Shown here piece after piece: positions 1-8,103 of a DNA stretch of 46,399 bases. Source of the stretch: Nitrospiraceae bacterium (GTDB lineage Bacteria; Nitrospirota; Thermodesulfovibrionia; UBA6902). Every line of letters starts with the position of its first letter. The first letter of the stretch is position 1. The position numbers were made by a program, and so were the translations under genes. Where the stretch lies: assembly GCA_003599275.1 (NCBI GenBank), contig QZJG01000058.1, positions 1 through 46,399 of the forward strand, in the 5' to 3' direction. The notes beneath the pieces are model-generated. The model made no database searches. It saw only the letters and a program-made list of their open reading frames with translations, and had not been told where the DNA came from.

Positions 1-46
1 TGAAACTAAGTCAGGACCTGTTATTAGTTTCGTATCGCTTCACTTG

Positions 47-69
47 ACGGATTTTTTCCAAAAATCCGT
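47..69. repeat. Short perfect inverted repeat (hairpin)
   Basis: Two 10-base arms (ACGGATTTTT and its complement) are separated by a 3-base loop. The A/T-rich inner half and G/C-rich outer half do not look like a classical rho-independent terminator, although it lies just beyond the 3' end of the minus-strand toxin-antitoxin operon and could help end that transcript. Nothing else was recognised in positions 1-127. Confidence 0.35.
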
Positions 70-127
70 GCCGGGTGAGTCTTTGCGCTTGACAACGGGG
101 GGCCTTATAAGGGTTATGTTGCCTTAA

Positions 128-364
128 TTACAGGCGGTCATAATCATCCGGTTCAACATCTGCAACTTTAGACATGGCTTTTTCAAATTTCTTCCGGCTT
201 CCTCTTTTAGCTCTTTTTTCGAGATACTCGCCAGTAATTAATGCTGATATTTTTTCCGCAAGCGCTGTAGCTACAAATTGGTTGATAGATACATGATCTT
301 TCTTTGCTAACTCACGAGCAGTTTCATGCAATGAATCAGGCAATCTCAGGCTAATCGTACTCAT
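128..364 (-). CDS. Ribbon-helix-helix antitoxin (HicB/CopG-like)
   Basis: A 78-residue protein. Residues 3-9 (TISLRLP) form the typical DNA-binding beta strand of ribbon-helix-helix proteins, followed by two helices and the SINQFV segment found in HicB-type and Arc-like antitoxins. The basic/acidic C-terminal tail (about residues 50-78) would wrap and inhibit the partner toxin. It is the second gene of the operon and overlaps the PIN toxin gene by 4 bases (ATGA), so translation is probably coupled. It likely represses its own operon by binding the palindrome at 793-810. Family identity is clear; the exact subfamily is uncertain. Confidence 0.82.
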   Translation of the reverse strand: MSTISLRLPDSLHETARELAKKDHVSINQFVATALAEKISALITGEYLEKRAKRGSRKKFEKAMSKVADVEPDDYDRL

Positions 365-789
365 TTTATCACCCCTATTAATCTCAATAATTCTTTTGGT
401 GTTACTACCCTCAAACCAAAAGTTCTAACATTTTGAAAATCATGTTTGTTGAATGTAACTATAAAATCGCTTTTTGAAGTTACTGCAAGTTCCAATACCA
501 TATCATCTTTCGGATCTTTCAAGTATGGTCTCCATAAGTAAAATATCTTCCATCGCTTTGCTTCCGAACATATATAGTCAAGTACATCCTCAATATCTCT
601 TTTCGTAAGTCTTATCTTGCCGATTAACCTCTTTGCAGCATCTTCGTACTCTAATACCAATGGAACTGAAATATGTACATCAAACTTATCACTTCCAATT
701 ACCATCAACAATTTGTAGGAAGCACCTCGTTGTGACCGAAGCGCTGAAACTACAACATTCGTGTCAATAACTATTTGTGGTTTCTTCAT
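361..789 (-). CDS. PIN-domain toxin (putative endoribonuclease)
   Basis: A 142-residue PIN-domain protein of the COG1569 type, paired with a ribbon-helix-helix antitoxin. The acidic metal-binding residues are visible: Asp9 in VIDTN, Glu in LEYED, the DPKDD cluster, and Asp in FNKHDF near the end. Such proteins cleave RNA when free of their antitoxin. The toxin gene is first in the operon, the reverse of the common antitoxin-first order. The start is the only in-frame ATG before the PIN signature. No Shine-Dalgarno is visible, and the predicted transcription start falls on or next to the ATG, so the message may be leaderless. Confidence 0.85.
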   Translation of the reverse strand: MKKPQIVIDTNVVVSALRSQRGASYKLLMVIGSDKFDVHISVPLVLEYEDAAKRLIGKIRLTKRDIEDVLDYICSEAKRWKIFYLWRPYLKDPKDDMVLELAVTSKSDFIVTFNKHDFQNVRTFGLRVVTPKELLRLIGVIK

Positions 790-792
790 TGA

Positions 793-824
793 GGTATTAT
801 ATATGATACCATGTCAGTTGTCTA
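793..824 (-). promoter_or_regulatory. Promoter and operator of the PIN/RHH toxin-antitoxin operon
   Basis: Read on the minus strand, a -35 box TAGACA (824-819) and a perfect -10 box TATAAT (801-796) are 17 bases apart. An 18-base palindrome with one mismatch, GGTATTATATATGATACC (793-810), covers the -10 box. This is where an autoregulating ribbon-helix-helix antitoxin would bind. The start site would lie about 7 bases past the -10, at the toxin ATG (789). Confidence 0.6.
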
Positions 825-1011
825 CCTCTCTTTGATATTTGAATGATTAGAGCGACATAACCAGGTATTAGATAGGTTCCCAATAATATCAGAAGGATTC
901 GTAGGCGGTCAATGAAGAAATTTTCCATTTTGACGGAACATATTGACATCCTTATCATAGTAAAACGACTAATATACCCAAATGGGATATTAGTCCGGAG
1001 GGGGGACTAAC

Positions 1012-1143
1012 ATGCATAAGATTCCAAATGATATCTTGGCGCAATTCGAGGCGGTCCTAATGAAAAAGATATCGTTTGTTTCACTTCACGCTGATTACAG
1101 GAAATGGCCCAGATACTATCTTGACTTCAGAAGCAAATTTGTA
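1012..1143 (+). pseudogene. N-terminal remnant of an integron-type tyrosine integrase
   Basis: A strong Shine-Dalgarno (GGAGGGG) precedes an ATG. About 43 residues then match, from memory, the N-terminal SAM-like core-binding region of integron integrases and related tyrosine recombinases (start MHKIPNDILAQFE, then DYRKW.RYYLDFRSK). After about residue 44 the resemblance stops. The reading frame drifts into a hydrophobic stretch and then into the antisense of nifS, with no catalytic domain (R-H-R-Y). It is therefore a truncated integrase gene, not a functional one. It marks an old mobile-element edge between the toxin-antitoxin pair and nifS. Confidence 0.5.
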
Positions 1144-1197
1144 ACCTGTAAGACGGCTTTCACTGCCATAGCTATTGCTGCAATACTTTTCTTCGGC

Positions 1198-2370
1198 TTA
1201 GGGATAGACCTTTCCCGGTCCCTTCCCGTAGGGGCTCAGCTCTCTCAGCTCTTTTATAATTTCCGGCATTTTCATGAGGACAAAATCTATGTCCTCATCG
1301 GTGTTATACCTGCTGAGAGAAAACCTGACAGAACCGTGTATGGCGGTGAAGGGGACCCCCATCGCCCTCAGGACGTGGGAAGGTTCAAGGGACCCGGAGG
1401 AGCATGCGGAACCGGATGAGGCGCAGACATTGAATTCATTCAGCCGCAGGAGGATGGCCTCACCTTCGACATATTCAAAACTGATGTTTGTTGTATTGGG
1501 GAGTCTGTTGACGGTGTCGCCGTTGACCCTTGAGTCGGGGCACGTCTTCAAAAGCCCCTCTTCGAGCCTGTCTCTGAGGGACTTCATCCGGTCTGTTTCG
1601 GACAGATGCTCCTTTGCAAGTCCACAGGCCTTTCCGAGGCCTGCAACCGAGGCGACATTTTCCGTCCCGGCCCTCCGGCCCCCTTCCTGGTGGCCTCCGA
1701 CAATATAGGGAGAAAAGCGTGTGCCTCTTTTTATGTAGAGTGCGCCCACGCCTTTTGGGGCGTGGACCTTATGGCCTGAAATTGAAAGCATGTCAACGGG
1801 AAGTTTTTTTACATCTATGGGGATTTTCCCCACTGCCTGGACAGCATCGGTATGAAACACCGCTCCCTTTGATTTAACGATTTCGGCGATCTCATTCAGC
1901 GGAAAGACCACGCCGCTTTCATTGTTGGCATACATTATGGAAACTATGGCTGTATCGTCCGTTATTGCCGCTTTCAACTCCTCAAGATTCAATCTCCCGG
2001 ATTTGTCCACGGGAAGGAAGGTGATCTTGTGTCCTTTCCTGTACATCGCCTTGCAGAAATTGAGTACGGCGGGGTGCTCGACCCTTGTGGTCAGAATGTG
2101 TTTTTTCTGAGGATTGGAATCGAGGGCGCTCATGATGGCGGTGTTATCGCTTTCAGTGCCGCAGCTCGTGAAGACTATCTCGTCGGGACCGGCATTTACA
2201 AGCTCCGCGACCCGCTCCCTCGCGACCTCTATCCGCCTGTGTACCTGACCGCCGAAGGTGTGCATGCTCGACGGATTGCCGTAGAGCTCACCGAGATAGG
2301 GGAGCATTTCCTCCATTACTTCATCGGCGATCCGGGTCGTCGCATTGTTGTCCAGGTAAATGACCCTCAT
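1198..2370 (-). CDS. nifS: Cysteine desulfurase NifS
   Basis: A 390-residue, PLP-dependent cysteine desulfurase that removes sulfur from cysteine and passes it as persulfide to the Fe-S scaffold NifU. It begins with the family signature IYLDNNATT. The PLP-binding lysine is Lys201 in SGHKVHAPKG, and the catalytic cysteine is Cys323 in SSGSACSSGS. The length is usual for the group I (NifS/IscS) class. It overlaps nifU by 4 bases (ATGA), so the two are translationally coupled. No nitrogenase genes are visible, so the pair may serve general Fe-S cluster assembly. Confidence 0.96.
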   Translation of the reverse strand: MRVIYLDNNATTRIADEVMEEMLPYLGELYGNPSSMHTFGGQVHRRIEVARERVAELVNAGPDEIVFTSCGTESDNTAIMSALDSNPQKKHILTTRVEHPAVLNFCKAMYRKGHKITFLPVDKSGRLNLEELKAAITDDTAIVSIMYANNESGVVFPLNEIAEIVKSKGAVFHTDAVQAVGKIPIDVKKLPVDMLSISGHKVHAPKGVGALYIKRGTRFSPYIVGGHQEGGRRAGTENVASVAGLGKACGLAKEHLSETDRMKSLRDRLEEGLLKTCPDSRVNGDTVNRLPNTTNISFEYVEGEAILLRLNEFNVCASSGSACSSGSLEPSHVLRAMGVPFTAIHGSVRFSLSRYNTDEDIDFVLMKMPEIIKELRELSPYGKGPGKVYP

Positions 2371-3197
2371 TCAGCCTCCACGATAAGTTCTTCGCTTATC
2401 ATTTCTTTTAATTTTCTTTCGATATTCTTTGCGGTGACGTCCGCCATGAGGCATTCCCTGCACATCCCTCTCAGCGACACCAGTACCCTGTTGCCGTCAA
2501 CGTCCACCAGCTCGACGTCTCCGCCGTCCGCCTGCAGCAACGGCCTGATCTCCTTTTCGATAATATCCTTTATCATCGAAATCTTCCGTATGTTGGTGAG
2601 CCTCGCAGGTTTGACGGCTTCTTCGACTGCTTTTTCCGCCCACATCTCTTTAAGGATTTTTTCAATCTCGGGGATGCAGCCCCCGCAGCCCCCGCCTGCC
2701 TTTGTAAAATTAGTTACGTCTTCTGCGGTGCGAAGGTTGTTTTCCCGGATAACGCGCATGAGTTTTTTATCTGTAATTCCGTAACACTGGCATACTATTT
2801 CTCCCTCTTCCGCCTCAGGTGGTTTTTCTCCCCTGTAATTCGCGACTGCGGCCTCAAGCGCTTCGCGCCCCATTACCGAGCAGTGCATCTTCTCTCTCGG
2901 CAGTCCGCCGAGATAACCCGCAATATCGTTGTTGGTAATCTCGAGCGCTTCATCGAGGGTCCTGCCTTTTATCAATTCCGTCAATGCGGAGGATGAGGCT
3001 ATGGCGCTCGCGCAGCCGAAGGTCTGGAATTTTGCGTCGATAATTTTTTCCGTTTCCTTTTCGACTCTGAGGAAGAGCTTCAGGGCGTCACCGCACACGA
3101 TGCTGCCGACCTCGCCGACCGCATCGGGGTTTTCCATTTCGCCGACGTTTTTGGGATGCAGGAAAAGGTCTCTGACTTTTTCAGTGTATTCCCACAT
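2367..3197 (-). CDS. nifU: Three-domain Fe-S scaffold NifU
   Basis: A scaffold protein for Fe-S cluster assembly, 276 residues from the ATG at 3197 (a GTG at 3212 would add five). Domain 1 is IscU-like with cluster-binding Cys35, Cys62 and Cys106. The middle is a BFD-like [2Fe-2S] domain with CQC (136/138) and CGGC (171-174). Domain 3 is the NifU C-terminal domain with CREC (246-249). The MWEYTEKV start matches known NifU proteins and is preferred, although neither start has a clear ribosome site. The full three-domain form is typical of nitrogen fixers and of some anaerobes that use NIF proteins for all Fe-S clusters. Confidence 0.95.
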   Translation of the reverse strand: MWEYTEKVRDLFLHPKNVGEMENPDAVGEVGSIVCGDALKLFLRVEKETEKIIDAKFQTFGCASAIASSSALTELIKGRTLDEALEITNNDIAGYLGGLPREKMHCSVMGREALEAAVANYRGEKPPEAEEGEIVCQCYGITDKKLMRVIRENNLRTAEDVTNFTKAGGGCGGCIPEIEKILKEMWAEKAVEEAVKPARLTNIRKISMIKDIIEKEIRPLLQADGGDVELVDVDGNRVLVSLRGMCRECLMADVTAKNIERKLKEMISEELIVEAE

Positions 3198-3224
3198 ACG
3201 TTTTTTTAACACAGAGCTTCGGGC

Positions 3225-3254
3225 TTGTCAATAATTCAGGGTGTATGATATAGT
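3225..3254 (+). promoter_or_regulatory. Sigma-70-type promoter for the zinc-ribbon gene
   Basis: TTGTCA at 3225-3230 and TATAGT at 3249-3254 are 18 bases apart. The predicted start site near 3261 gives a leader of about 30 bases containing the GGAGG ribosome site before the ATG at 3292. Confidence 0.45.
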
Positions 3255-3291
3255 GAAAATGCAAAATCTTGTAAGACCTGGAGGAAAGACC

Positions 3292-3573
3292 ATGCCGGTA
3301 TATGAATATAAATGCACAAAGTGTGAAAATGGATTCGAGGTCATGCAGAAGATAACCGACTCCCCTCTCACCAAGTGCTCTTCATGCGGCGGCAAGCTCA
3401 GGAAAATGATAACCAACACCTCTTTTGTGCTTAAGGGGAGCGGCTGGTACAAAACCGATTATCCTTCCCCTGACAGGAAGAAGGCGAAGGAACAAAAAAA
3501 GCCGGACAGTCCGAATGCCGGGGAAAAGACCTGCGCCGAAAACGGTCCCTCCAAAGAGACTGCTAAATCATAG
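3292..3573 (+). CDS. FmdB-family zinc-ribbon protein
   Basis: A 93-residue protein starting MPVYEYKC. A CxxC pair near residues 8-11 and a second CSSC pair near residue 30 form the small zinc ribbon of the FmdB/CxxC regulatory-protein family. The second half (about 55-93) is Lys/Pro/Glu-rich and probably disordered. The ATG at 3292 follows a clear GGAGG ribosome site; an upstream in-frame GTG at 3241 lies within the promoter and is rejected. The family is widespread, and its biochemical role is not established despite the FmdB (formamidase regulator) name. The gene touches the next gene at its stop codon. Confidence 0.85.
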   Translation: MPVYEYKCTKCENGFEVMQKITDSPLTKCSSCGGKLRKMITNTSFVLKGSGWYKTDYPSPDRKKAKEQKKPDSPNAGEKTCAENGPSKETAKS

Positions 3574-3602
3574 TGGCGCCTTCACGAAACGATCCCTCCC
3601 TG

Positions 3603-4358
3603 ATGAAACCACATGTCCATGTGCCTTATGAGGCTGTGGACAGATACCTCTCTTTTGTCAGAAAAGAAAGGCTGAATCTGGAGATTTATTTCGGTTCGAG
3701 GATTTTTGACGGTTTGACGAGGGACGATATAACGGCCCTGAGAAATAAACTCGATTATGCCCCTGAACTCTCCATCCACGCCCCTTTTATGGACTTGTCT
3801 CCCGGCGCCGTGGATTTGAAAGTCCGTGAGGTCACGGAAAAGAGGTTCCATGATGTCCTGGATTTTGCCGGGATACTTTTGCCGCGGACGGTCGTCTTTC
3901 ATTCGGGGTATGACAAATGGAAGTACGACGGAAGGGTTGATATATGGCTTGAGGGCAGCCTCAGGACGTGGAGGCCGCTTAATATAAAGGCGGAAGACAT
4001 GGGCGTCGGGATCGCAATAGAAAATATCTTTGAAGACGGGCCGGAGAACCTCATGCTGCTTGCGAAGGAGATGAATTCGGAGAATTTCGGCCTCTGTTTC
4101 GATACAGGGCATTTCAATCTTTTTTCAAAGGTGTCCCTTACGGAATGGCTCGGAAAGACAAAGCAGTATATAGCGGAGCTGCATCTGCATGACAACTCCA
4201 GATACGCCGACCACCATCTCCCCATCGGAGACGGCGATTTCGATTTCGTGACCCTCTTTAGAGAGCTTAAGGGAATAGACTGTGTCTATACGCTCGAGGC
4301 CCACTCCATCGAAGATGCAAAAAAGAGCATAGAGAGACTGAAAGACTATATGAAATAG
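3603..4358 (+). CDS. Sugar phosphate isomerase/epimerase-like TIM-barrel protein
   Basis: A 251-residue protein of the AP-endonuclease-2/xylose-isomerase-like superfamily. Successive barrel strands carry likely metal ligands: His in SIHAPF, His in VVFHSGY, Glu in AIENIF, Asp/His in CFDTGHFNL, His in LHLHDN, and Glu in TLEAHS. The substrate cannot be read from the sequence; members act on sugars, inositols or abasic DNA. The ATG at 3603 fits the family N-terminus, but a GTG at 3573 overlapping the previous stop by one base is an alternative. It is probably co-transcribed with the zinc-ribbon gene. Confidence 0.82.
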   Translation: MKPHVHVPYEAVDRYLSFVRKERLNLEIYFGSRIFDGLTRDDITALRNKLDYAPELSIHAPFMDLSPGAVDLKVREVTEKRFHDVLDFAGILLPRTVVFHSGYDKWKYDGRVDIWLEGSLRTWRPLNIKAEDMGVGIAIENIFEDGPENLMLLAKEMNSENFGLCFDTGHFNLFSKVSLTEWLGKTKQYIAELHLHDNSRYADHHLPIGDGDFDFVTLFRELKGIDCVYTLEAHSIEDAKKSIERLKDYMK

Positions 4359-4364
4359 GGGACG

Positions 4365-5570
4365 TTACAGGTCCGCCTTCCGGTCCCTCATCGAAAATCC
4401 ACGCAGCTCCGGCAGACCTTCTCCTTTATACTGGATCATTACATTATGTGTCTCACCCATCCCCTGAGGGAATATCAGACCTTTAATTTTTGATATTTCC
4501 GTGAGATAGTCCGGGGAATCCGGATAAAGCTCCGTTATCACCTCGTCTATGCCCGATGAAACGAGAAACGTACCCTGCGGACAGTATCCGATGGTTTTCA
4601 GTCCGAGCGCCCCGCCCCATTTTTCAAGAGATGAAAAATTTACGTGTGCCGTGATGTCCTGCTCGCCGATATTCCGGTAGGGGTTTTCATTTGTCCGATG
4701 TTTGTGATAGCAGAGCAGTGTGCCTTTTGTCCTTTCCTCGCTGTAATATTCTTTTGCGGGATATCCATAGTCAATCGTCAGAAGGAAGCCGCGTGACAGG
4801 GCCGCGTTTATTTCTTCAAGCCAGCTCCTGATTCTCAGGTTTATCTCCGTCCTGTATCCCTGCGGCAGTTTCATTGAGAAGTCCCCGATGTAATCCGTCA
4901 ACTCCGGGGTGCTTAACTCACCTTTCACCTCCACAAATTCCGTGCCGTCGAAATCCACGTAAATTTCTTTTAATTTTTCTTCCATTTCGACAAGATGAAC
5001 AGGGAAAGCGTCAAGCAGTTCATTCGAGAATATGCATCCGGTGATTTGTTCCGGGAACTCCTTCAGTGATTTGACCCATGTTACTAATTCAGGGCACTCG
5101 TCCCCGCATTTTAAATAATCACCAAGCAGGTCCCTCTGTTTCTTTTCAAAATGCTCATACGGCTCGACAATCACATATCTCAGTGACCTGATGAAATCAT
5201 TTTTGTCCTTTGACAGAGAAGGTGCGTTTGACGGTTTATGCAGATAATCAAGGATGTCCCTGCAAAGATAACCTGCACCAGCGCCCATTTCTACCGCATG
5301 GAAGACAGGCGGTTTCCCGATAATCGCCCACATCTCCATCAGAAGTTTTGCGAGTATGGCCCCGAACACGGGATGAAGATGAGGGCTTGTATAAAAATCT
5401 CCCCCGCGGCCTATAACGGTCTTGCCTGATGAGTAATATCCGGACCCGGGACAATACAGCGCTATGTCCATGAAGGTCTCAAAAGTGATCGGGCCTTCTT
5501 TTTTTATTTTCTCTATGATTAGCTGTTCGAGGGGGTCCAACTGCTTATTCTGCGGGAGGCCGTACTTCAT
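4365..5570 (-). CDS. MidA/NDUFAF7-type SAM-dependent methyltransferase
   Basis: A 401-residue protein of the DUF185/MidA family. The SAM-binding loop is EMGAGAGYL (about residues 103-111), and SNELLDAFPVH is the family hallmark near the active site. In mitochondria the homologue NDUFAF7 methylates an arginine in a complex I subunit; bacterial substrates are mostly unknown. Its start lies 26 bases inside the end of scpB on the same strand, so the two are co-transcribed and probably coupled. No signal peptide or membrane segment is visible, so it is cytoplasmic. Confidence 0.88.
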   Translation of the reverse strand: MKYGLPQNKQLDPLEQLIIEKIKKEGPITFETFMDIALYCPGSGYYSSGKTVIGRGGDFYTSPHLHPVFGAILAKLLMEMWAIIGKPPVFHAVEMGAGAGYLCRDILDYLHKPSNAPSLSKDKNDFIRSLRYVIVEPYEHFEKKQRDLLGDYLKCGDECPELVTWVKSLKEFPEQITGCIFSNELLDAFPVHLVEMEEKLKEIYVDFDGTEFVEVKGELSTPELTDYIGDFSMKLPQGYRTEINLRIRSWLEEINAALSRGFLLTIDYGYPAKEYYSEERTKGTLLCYHKHRTNENPYRNIGEQDITAHVNFSSLEKWGGALGLKTIGYCPQGTFLVSSGIDEVITELYPDSPDYLTEISKIKGLIFPQGMGETHNVMIQYKGEGLPELRGFSMRDRKADL

Positions 5571-6192
5571 CCGGGGCTTGTTCAGCCTGTGCTTCGGCCG
5601 GTATCTGCTCTTCTTGATGGATTTCCTGCATCACCGTCTCATCCGGGAGCATCTCGGGCGCTTCAGGTATATCGACCTCCTGAAACTCTTTAAGCGTCGG
5701 CAGCTCGGAGAGGTCTTTTAACCCGAAATACTGGAGGAATTCCTTTGTTGTGCCGTACATGAGAGGTCTGCCCGGGACTTCTTTCCTGCCGAGCATCCTG
5801 ACCAGCTTCCTTTCAAGGAGTGTCTTGACCACGCCGTCTGAATTTACCCCCCTGATCGCCTCTATTTCAGCCTTGATAATAGGCTGCTTATAGGCAATGA
5901 TGGCAAGGGTTTCGAGTGAAGGCTGAGACAGCTTTGCCGGAACGGCAGTGGCAAGGAGCTTTTTTACCCAGGGACCGCAGGCGGGGTTGGTGACCATCTG
6001 GACGCCGCCCGCGACTTCGACTATGAGAAGCCCCGTGTTTTGGATCGTATAATCCGAGACAAGCTCTTTAACAAGTCTTTCAACATCGCTTTCTCCCGTC
6101 TCCAGAACGGTTTTCAGCGTGTCAAAGCTCAGCGGCTCGCCGGCTGTGAAGAGGACCGCTTCGAGTATTGATTTGGCTTCCCTGTCTTCCAT
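5545..6192 (-). CDS. scpB: Segregation and condensation protein B
   Basis: A 215-residue kleisin-associated subunit of the SMC-ScpA-ScpB condensin. Two winged-helix domains cover about residues 5-165. The conserved stretch SLETLAIIAYKQPIIKAEIE and the GRPLMYGTT segment are typical. The last 40 residues are Glu/Pro/Ala-rich and disordered, as in many ScpB proteins. scpA is not next to it in this window; upstream is a repeat and a secreted phospholipase-like gene. The ATG at 6192 gives the normal N-terminus. Confidence 0.94.
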   Translation of the reverse strand: MEDREAKSILEAVLFTAGEPLSFDTLKTVLETGESDVERLVKELVSDYTIQNTGLLIVEVAGGVQMVTNPACGPWVKKLLATAVPAKLSQPSLETLAIIAYKQPIIKAEIEAIRGVNSDGVVKTLLERKLVRMLGRKEVPGRPLMYGTTKEFLQYFGLKDLSELPTLKEFQEVDIPEAPEMLPDETVMQEIHQEEQIPAEAQAEQAPDEVRPPAE

Positions 6193-6208
6193 AAAATATT
6201 TTTAATAA

Positions 6209-6334
6209 CCACAGAGGTCACAGAGAAAGGCTGTATTCATCCACGGATTACACAGATTTAAAAAGAATTTTATGTTTTTATCTGAGTAATCTGCGAAATC
6301 TGCGGACTAATTTTTTTGCCTCCGTGTCTCTGTA
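6209..6334. repeat. Dispersed inverted-repeat element (CACAGAG / ATTACGCAGATT type)
   Basis: The non-coding stretch between scpB and the phospholipase-like gene has imperfect inverted ends (CCACAGAGGTCACAGAG at the left, CCTCCGTGTCTCTGT at the right). Inside are inward-facing motifs of the CCACGGATTACACAGATT / AATCTGCGAAATCTGCGGA kind. A shorter piece of the same family is at 28097-28136. Such palindromic repeats are scattered in many environmental bacterial genomes. Confidence 0.6.
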
Positions 6335-6426
6335 GTAAATTTCTGTTTATGAGGTAAAATCGTAACAAAAAAAGCCTAAAAACACAATGCCGTTCTATAC
6401 CGCTGATTACGAAAGGGAGGTTGCGC

Positions 6427-7191
6427 TCAGGATGCTTTTTTTATGTGTCTTCCCAGCGGATGCTTTTTCGTTACCTCGGAATCTTTGCCGCTGGTCAGCA
6501 GCTCCAGCATCATCGAGAGAGATTGCTCCCGGAAGTTGTGGATATCGACGACAGGGATTTCAAAAGGGAAGCGGTCATCGATAAAGTTTGAAAGGGGAGA
6601 GTAGTTGGGAATTCTCGATAGAAAGAGGACCCCTTTGAATATCCTCCTGTTGGTCTTGAAAGAGAACATCAGGCTTTCAAGCATGCTTTCCAGGAAGGTA
6701 TCATGCCTTTTTTGCATGACCTTGTCGAGGTCCTTCAATGCCCTTCTGTATTTCTTGTCAAGCATGCTGTCGGCCTTTACCTCCAGGATGGAATGCCCGA
6801 AAGGCACCCTGCTTTTTTTAATATTATGTACTACCGCGTCCGCGCCCAGATGTGATAAATAACCATACACAAAGGCCTTTTGCCTGTCGGTCTTTGCAGC
6901 TTCGAGCAGCTTCCATGCTATATGCCAGTTATGGGAGCTTTTATCATGTCCCTGGAACCTCCTGCCGAATATGATGTCCGCGCTTACGTTGCCGTACAGA
7001 AAATCATTTTTATACTTCTTTATGATCCGGTATATGCCGATGGGAAGAAGAGCGGCCCCTATCTCCAGCACCTGATAGCCCAGGTAAATGTGCGTAAGCG
7101 GCCCCCATGCATGTGCGACGGAAGGGATAAAAAGTATGGATAAAAGACAGGCTGCAGCCAGCATAATTAGTTGTAGTCTAAGATATTTCAT
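6427..7191 (-). CDS. Secreted zinc-dependent phospholipase C-like protein
   Basis: A 254-residue protein with a signal peptide (residues 1-28, ending near SVAHA) followed immediately by WGPLTH, the start of the zinc-dependent phospholipase C fold in which the new N-terminal Trp and a nearby His bind zinc. Further candidate ligands are Asp in GNVSADI, His in GHDKSSHNWH, and His/Asp in YLSHLGADAVVH. The chosen ATG at 7191 gives the signal peptide; a longer frame would run into the neighbouring ABC permease gene. It probably acts in the periplasm or outside the cell on phospholipid. Substrate and physiological role are inferred from the fold only. Confidence 0.78.
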   Translation of the reverse strand: MKYLRLQLIMLAAACLLSILFIPSVAHAWGPLTHIYLGYQVLEIGAALLPIGIYRIIKKYKNDFLYGNVSADIIFGRRFQGHDKSSHNWHIAWKLLEAAKTDRQKAFVYGYLSHLGADAVVHNIKKSRVPFGHSILEVKADSMLDKKYRRALKDLDKVMQKRHDTFLESMLESLMFSFKTNRRIFKGVLFLSRIPNYSPLSNFIDDRFPFEIPVVDIHNFREQSLSMMLELLTSGKDSEVTKKHPLGRHIKKAS

Positions 7192-7228
7192 TAATAAAAA
7201 TCTATAACTGCCGTCAGAAAATATTTCA

Positions 7229-7987
7229 TCACTTTTTCCTCTCGAACAAAAAGCCCGCTGTAATAACAAACACGATTGAAGAAACCGTCAGCACGGCCAG
7301 GTCAAGGGAGAGAGGGAAGTCGGACATCACGGTATCCTGTAATATGGAATGCTTGAGCGCGTCCACGCCGAAGGTGAGCGGGTTCAGGTGCGCGACAAAT
7401 TTTAAGACTTCCGGAAGCTTTTGCACAGGATACATGGCCCCCGACAGAAAGAACATGGGCATCACTATAAAGTTCATAATGGCGCTGAAGCTTTCAAGGT
7501 TTTCAAAAAAGGTCGCAATGACGATGCCGAGGGCCGATATGCAGAATGACAGGACAAAGGCTATGGCAATGGTGAAAGGTATTGACGATATGCTCAGCTC
7601 AATTCCGAGAAACGGGAAAAGCATCAGTATAATGGCAGCCTGAATGACCGAAATGATCGTCCCGCTCAAGGCCTTCCCGATGACTATTGAAAAACGCGAT
7701 ACGGGCGCCACGAGTATCTCCTTCATCAGCCCGAATTCCTTGTCCCATATAATGGATATCGAAGAAAAAATCGAGCTGAACAGGATAGTCATGCCGAGTA
7801 TGCCAGGGAATATGAACTGAATATAGGACATCCCCAATCCCGGCGAGACGAGCTTCGACATGCCCCCGCCCACAAGAAAAAGCCAGATGAGCGGACGCGC
7901 GAGGGTGGAGACGAGCCGGCTTTTCTCCCTCACAAATTTTTTGTAGTCCCGTGCGATTAAAACGTAAACTGCACTGATTTCTATCAG
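7229..7987 (-). CDS. ABC-2 type (DrrB-like) exporter permease, non-canonical start likely
   Basis: An integral membrane permease with six predicted membrane segments and the ABC-2 motif around GILGMTILFSSIFSS.SIIWDKEFG. The first standard start is the GTG at 7933 (234 residues), which has no ribosome site and removes the usual N-terminal amphipathic helix. Upstream codons continue in frame as LIEISAVYVLIARDYKKF, which looks like a genuine family N-terminus. A strong AGGAGG ends 5 bases before an in-frame CTG (7987) and 8 bases before an ATA (7984). I therefore place the start at CTG 7987 (252 residues). Its probable ATPase partner is at 10002-10985, across an oppositely oriented kinase gene. 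Confidence 0.85.
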   Translation of the reverse strand: MIEISAVYVLIARDYKKFVREKSRLVSTLARPLIWLFLVGGGMSKLVSPGLGMSYIQFIFPGILGMTILFSSIFSSISIIWDKEFGLMKEILVAPVSRFSIVIGKALSGTIISVIQAAIILMLFPFLGIELSISSIPFTIAIAFVLSFCISALGIVIATFFENLESFSAIMNFIVMPMFFLSGAMYPVQKLPEVLKFVAHLNPLTFGVDALKHSILQDTVMSDFPLSLDLAVLTVSSIVFVITAGFLFERKK

Positions 7988-8103
7988 AACGCCTCCTTTT
8001 GACCGCCCATGTTTGTCTCTAAAATTATAGCAGACAAGGGTTTGCCATGCGCAGGCGACTTATGATAACCTAAGCCCGTTATCGACGGTATATTGGAGGG
8101 TTA

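Noticed and set aside
1144..1419. Continuation of the integrase-like frame to residue 135
   Set aside because: After about residue 44 the translation no longer resembles an integrase, and from 1198 onward it is antisense to the conserved nifS C-terminus.
2029..2784. 251-residue plus-strand reading frame across nifS and nifU
   Set aside because: It is the antisense shadow of two strongly conserved genes, with a low-complexity Ser/Thr-rich translation and no ribosome site.
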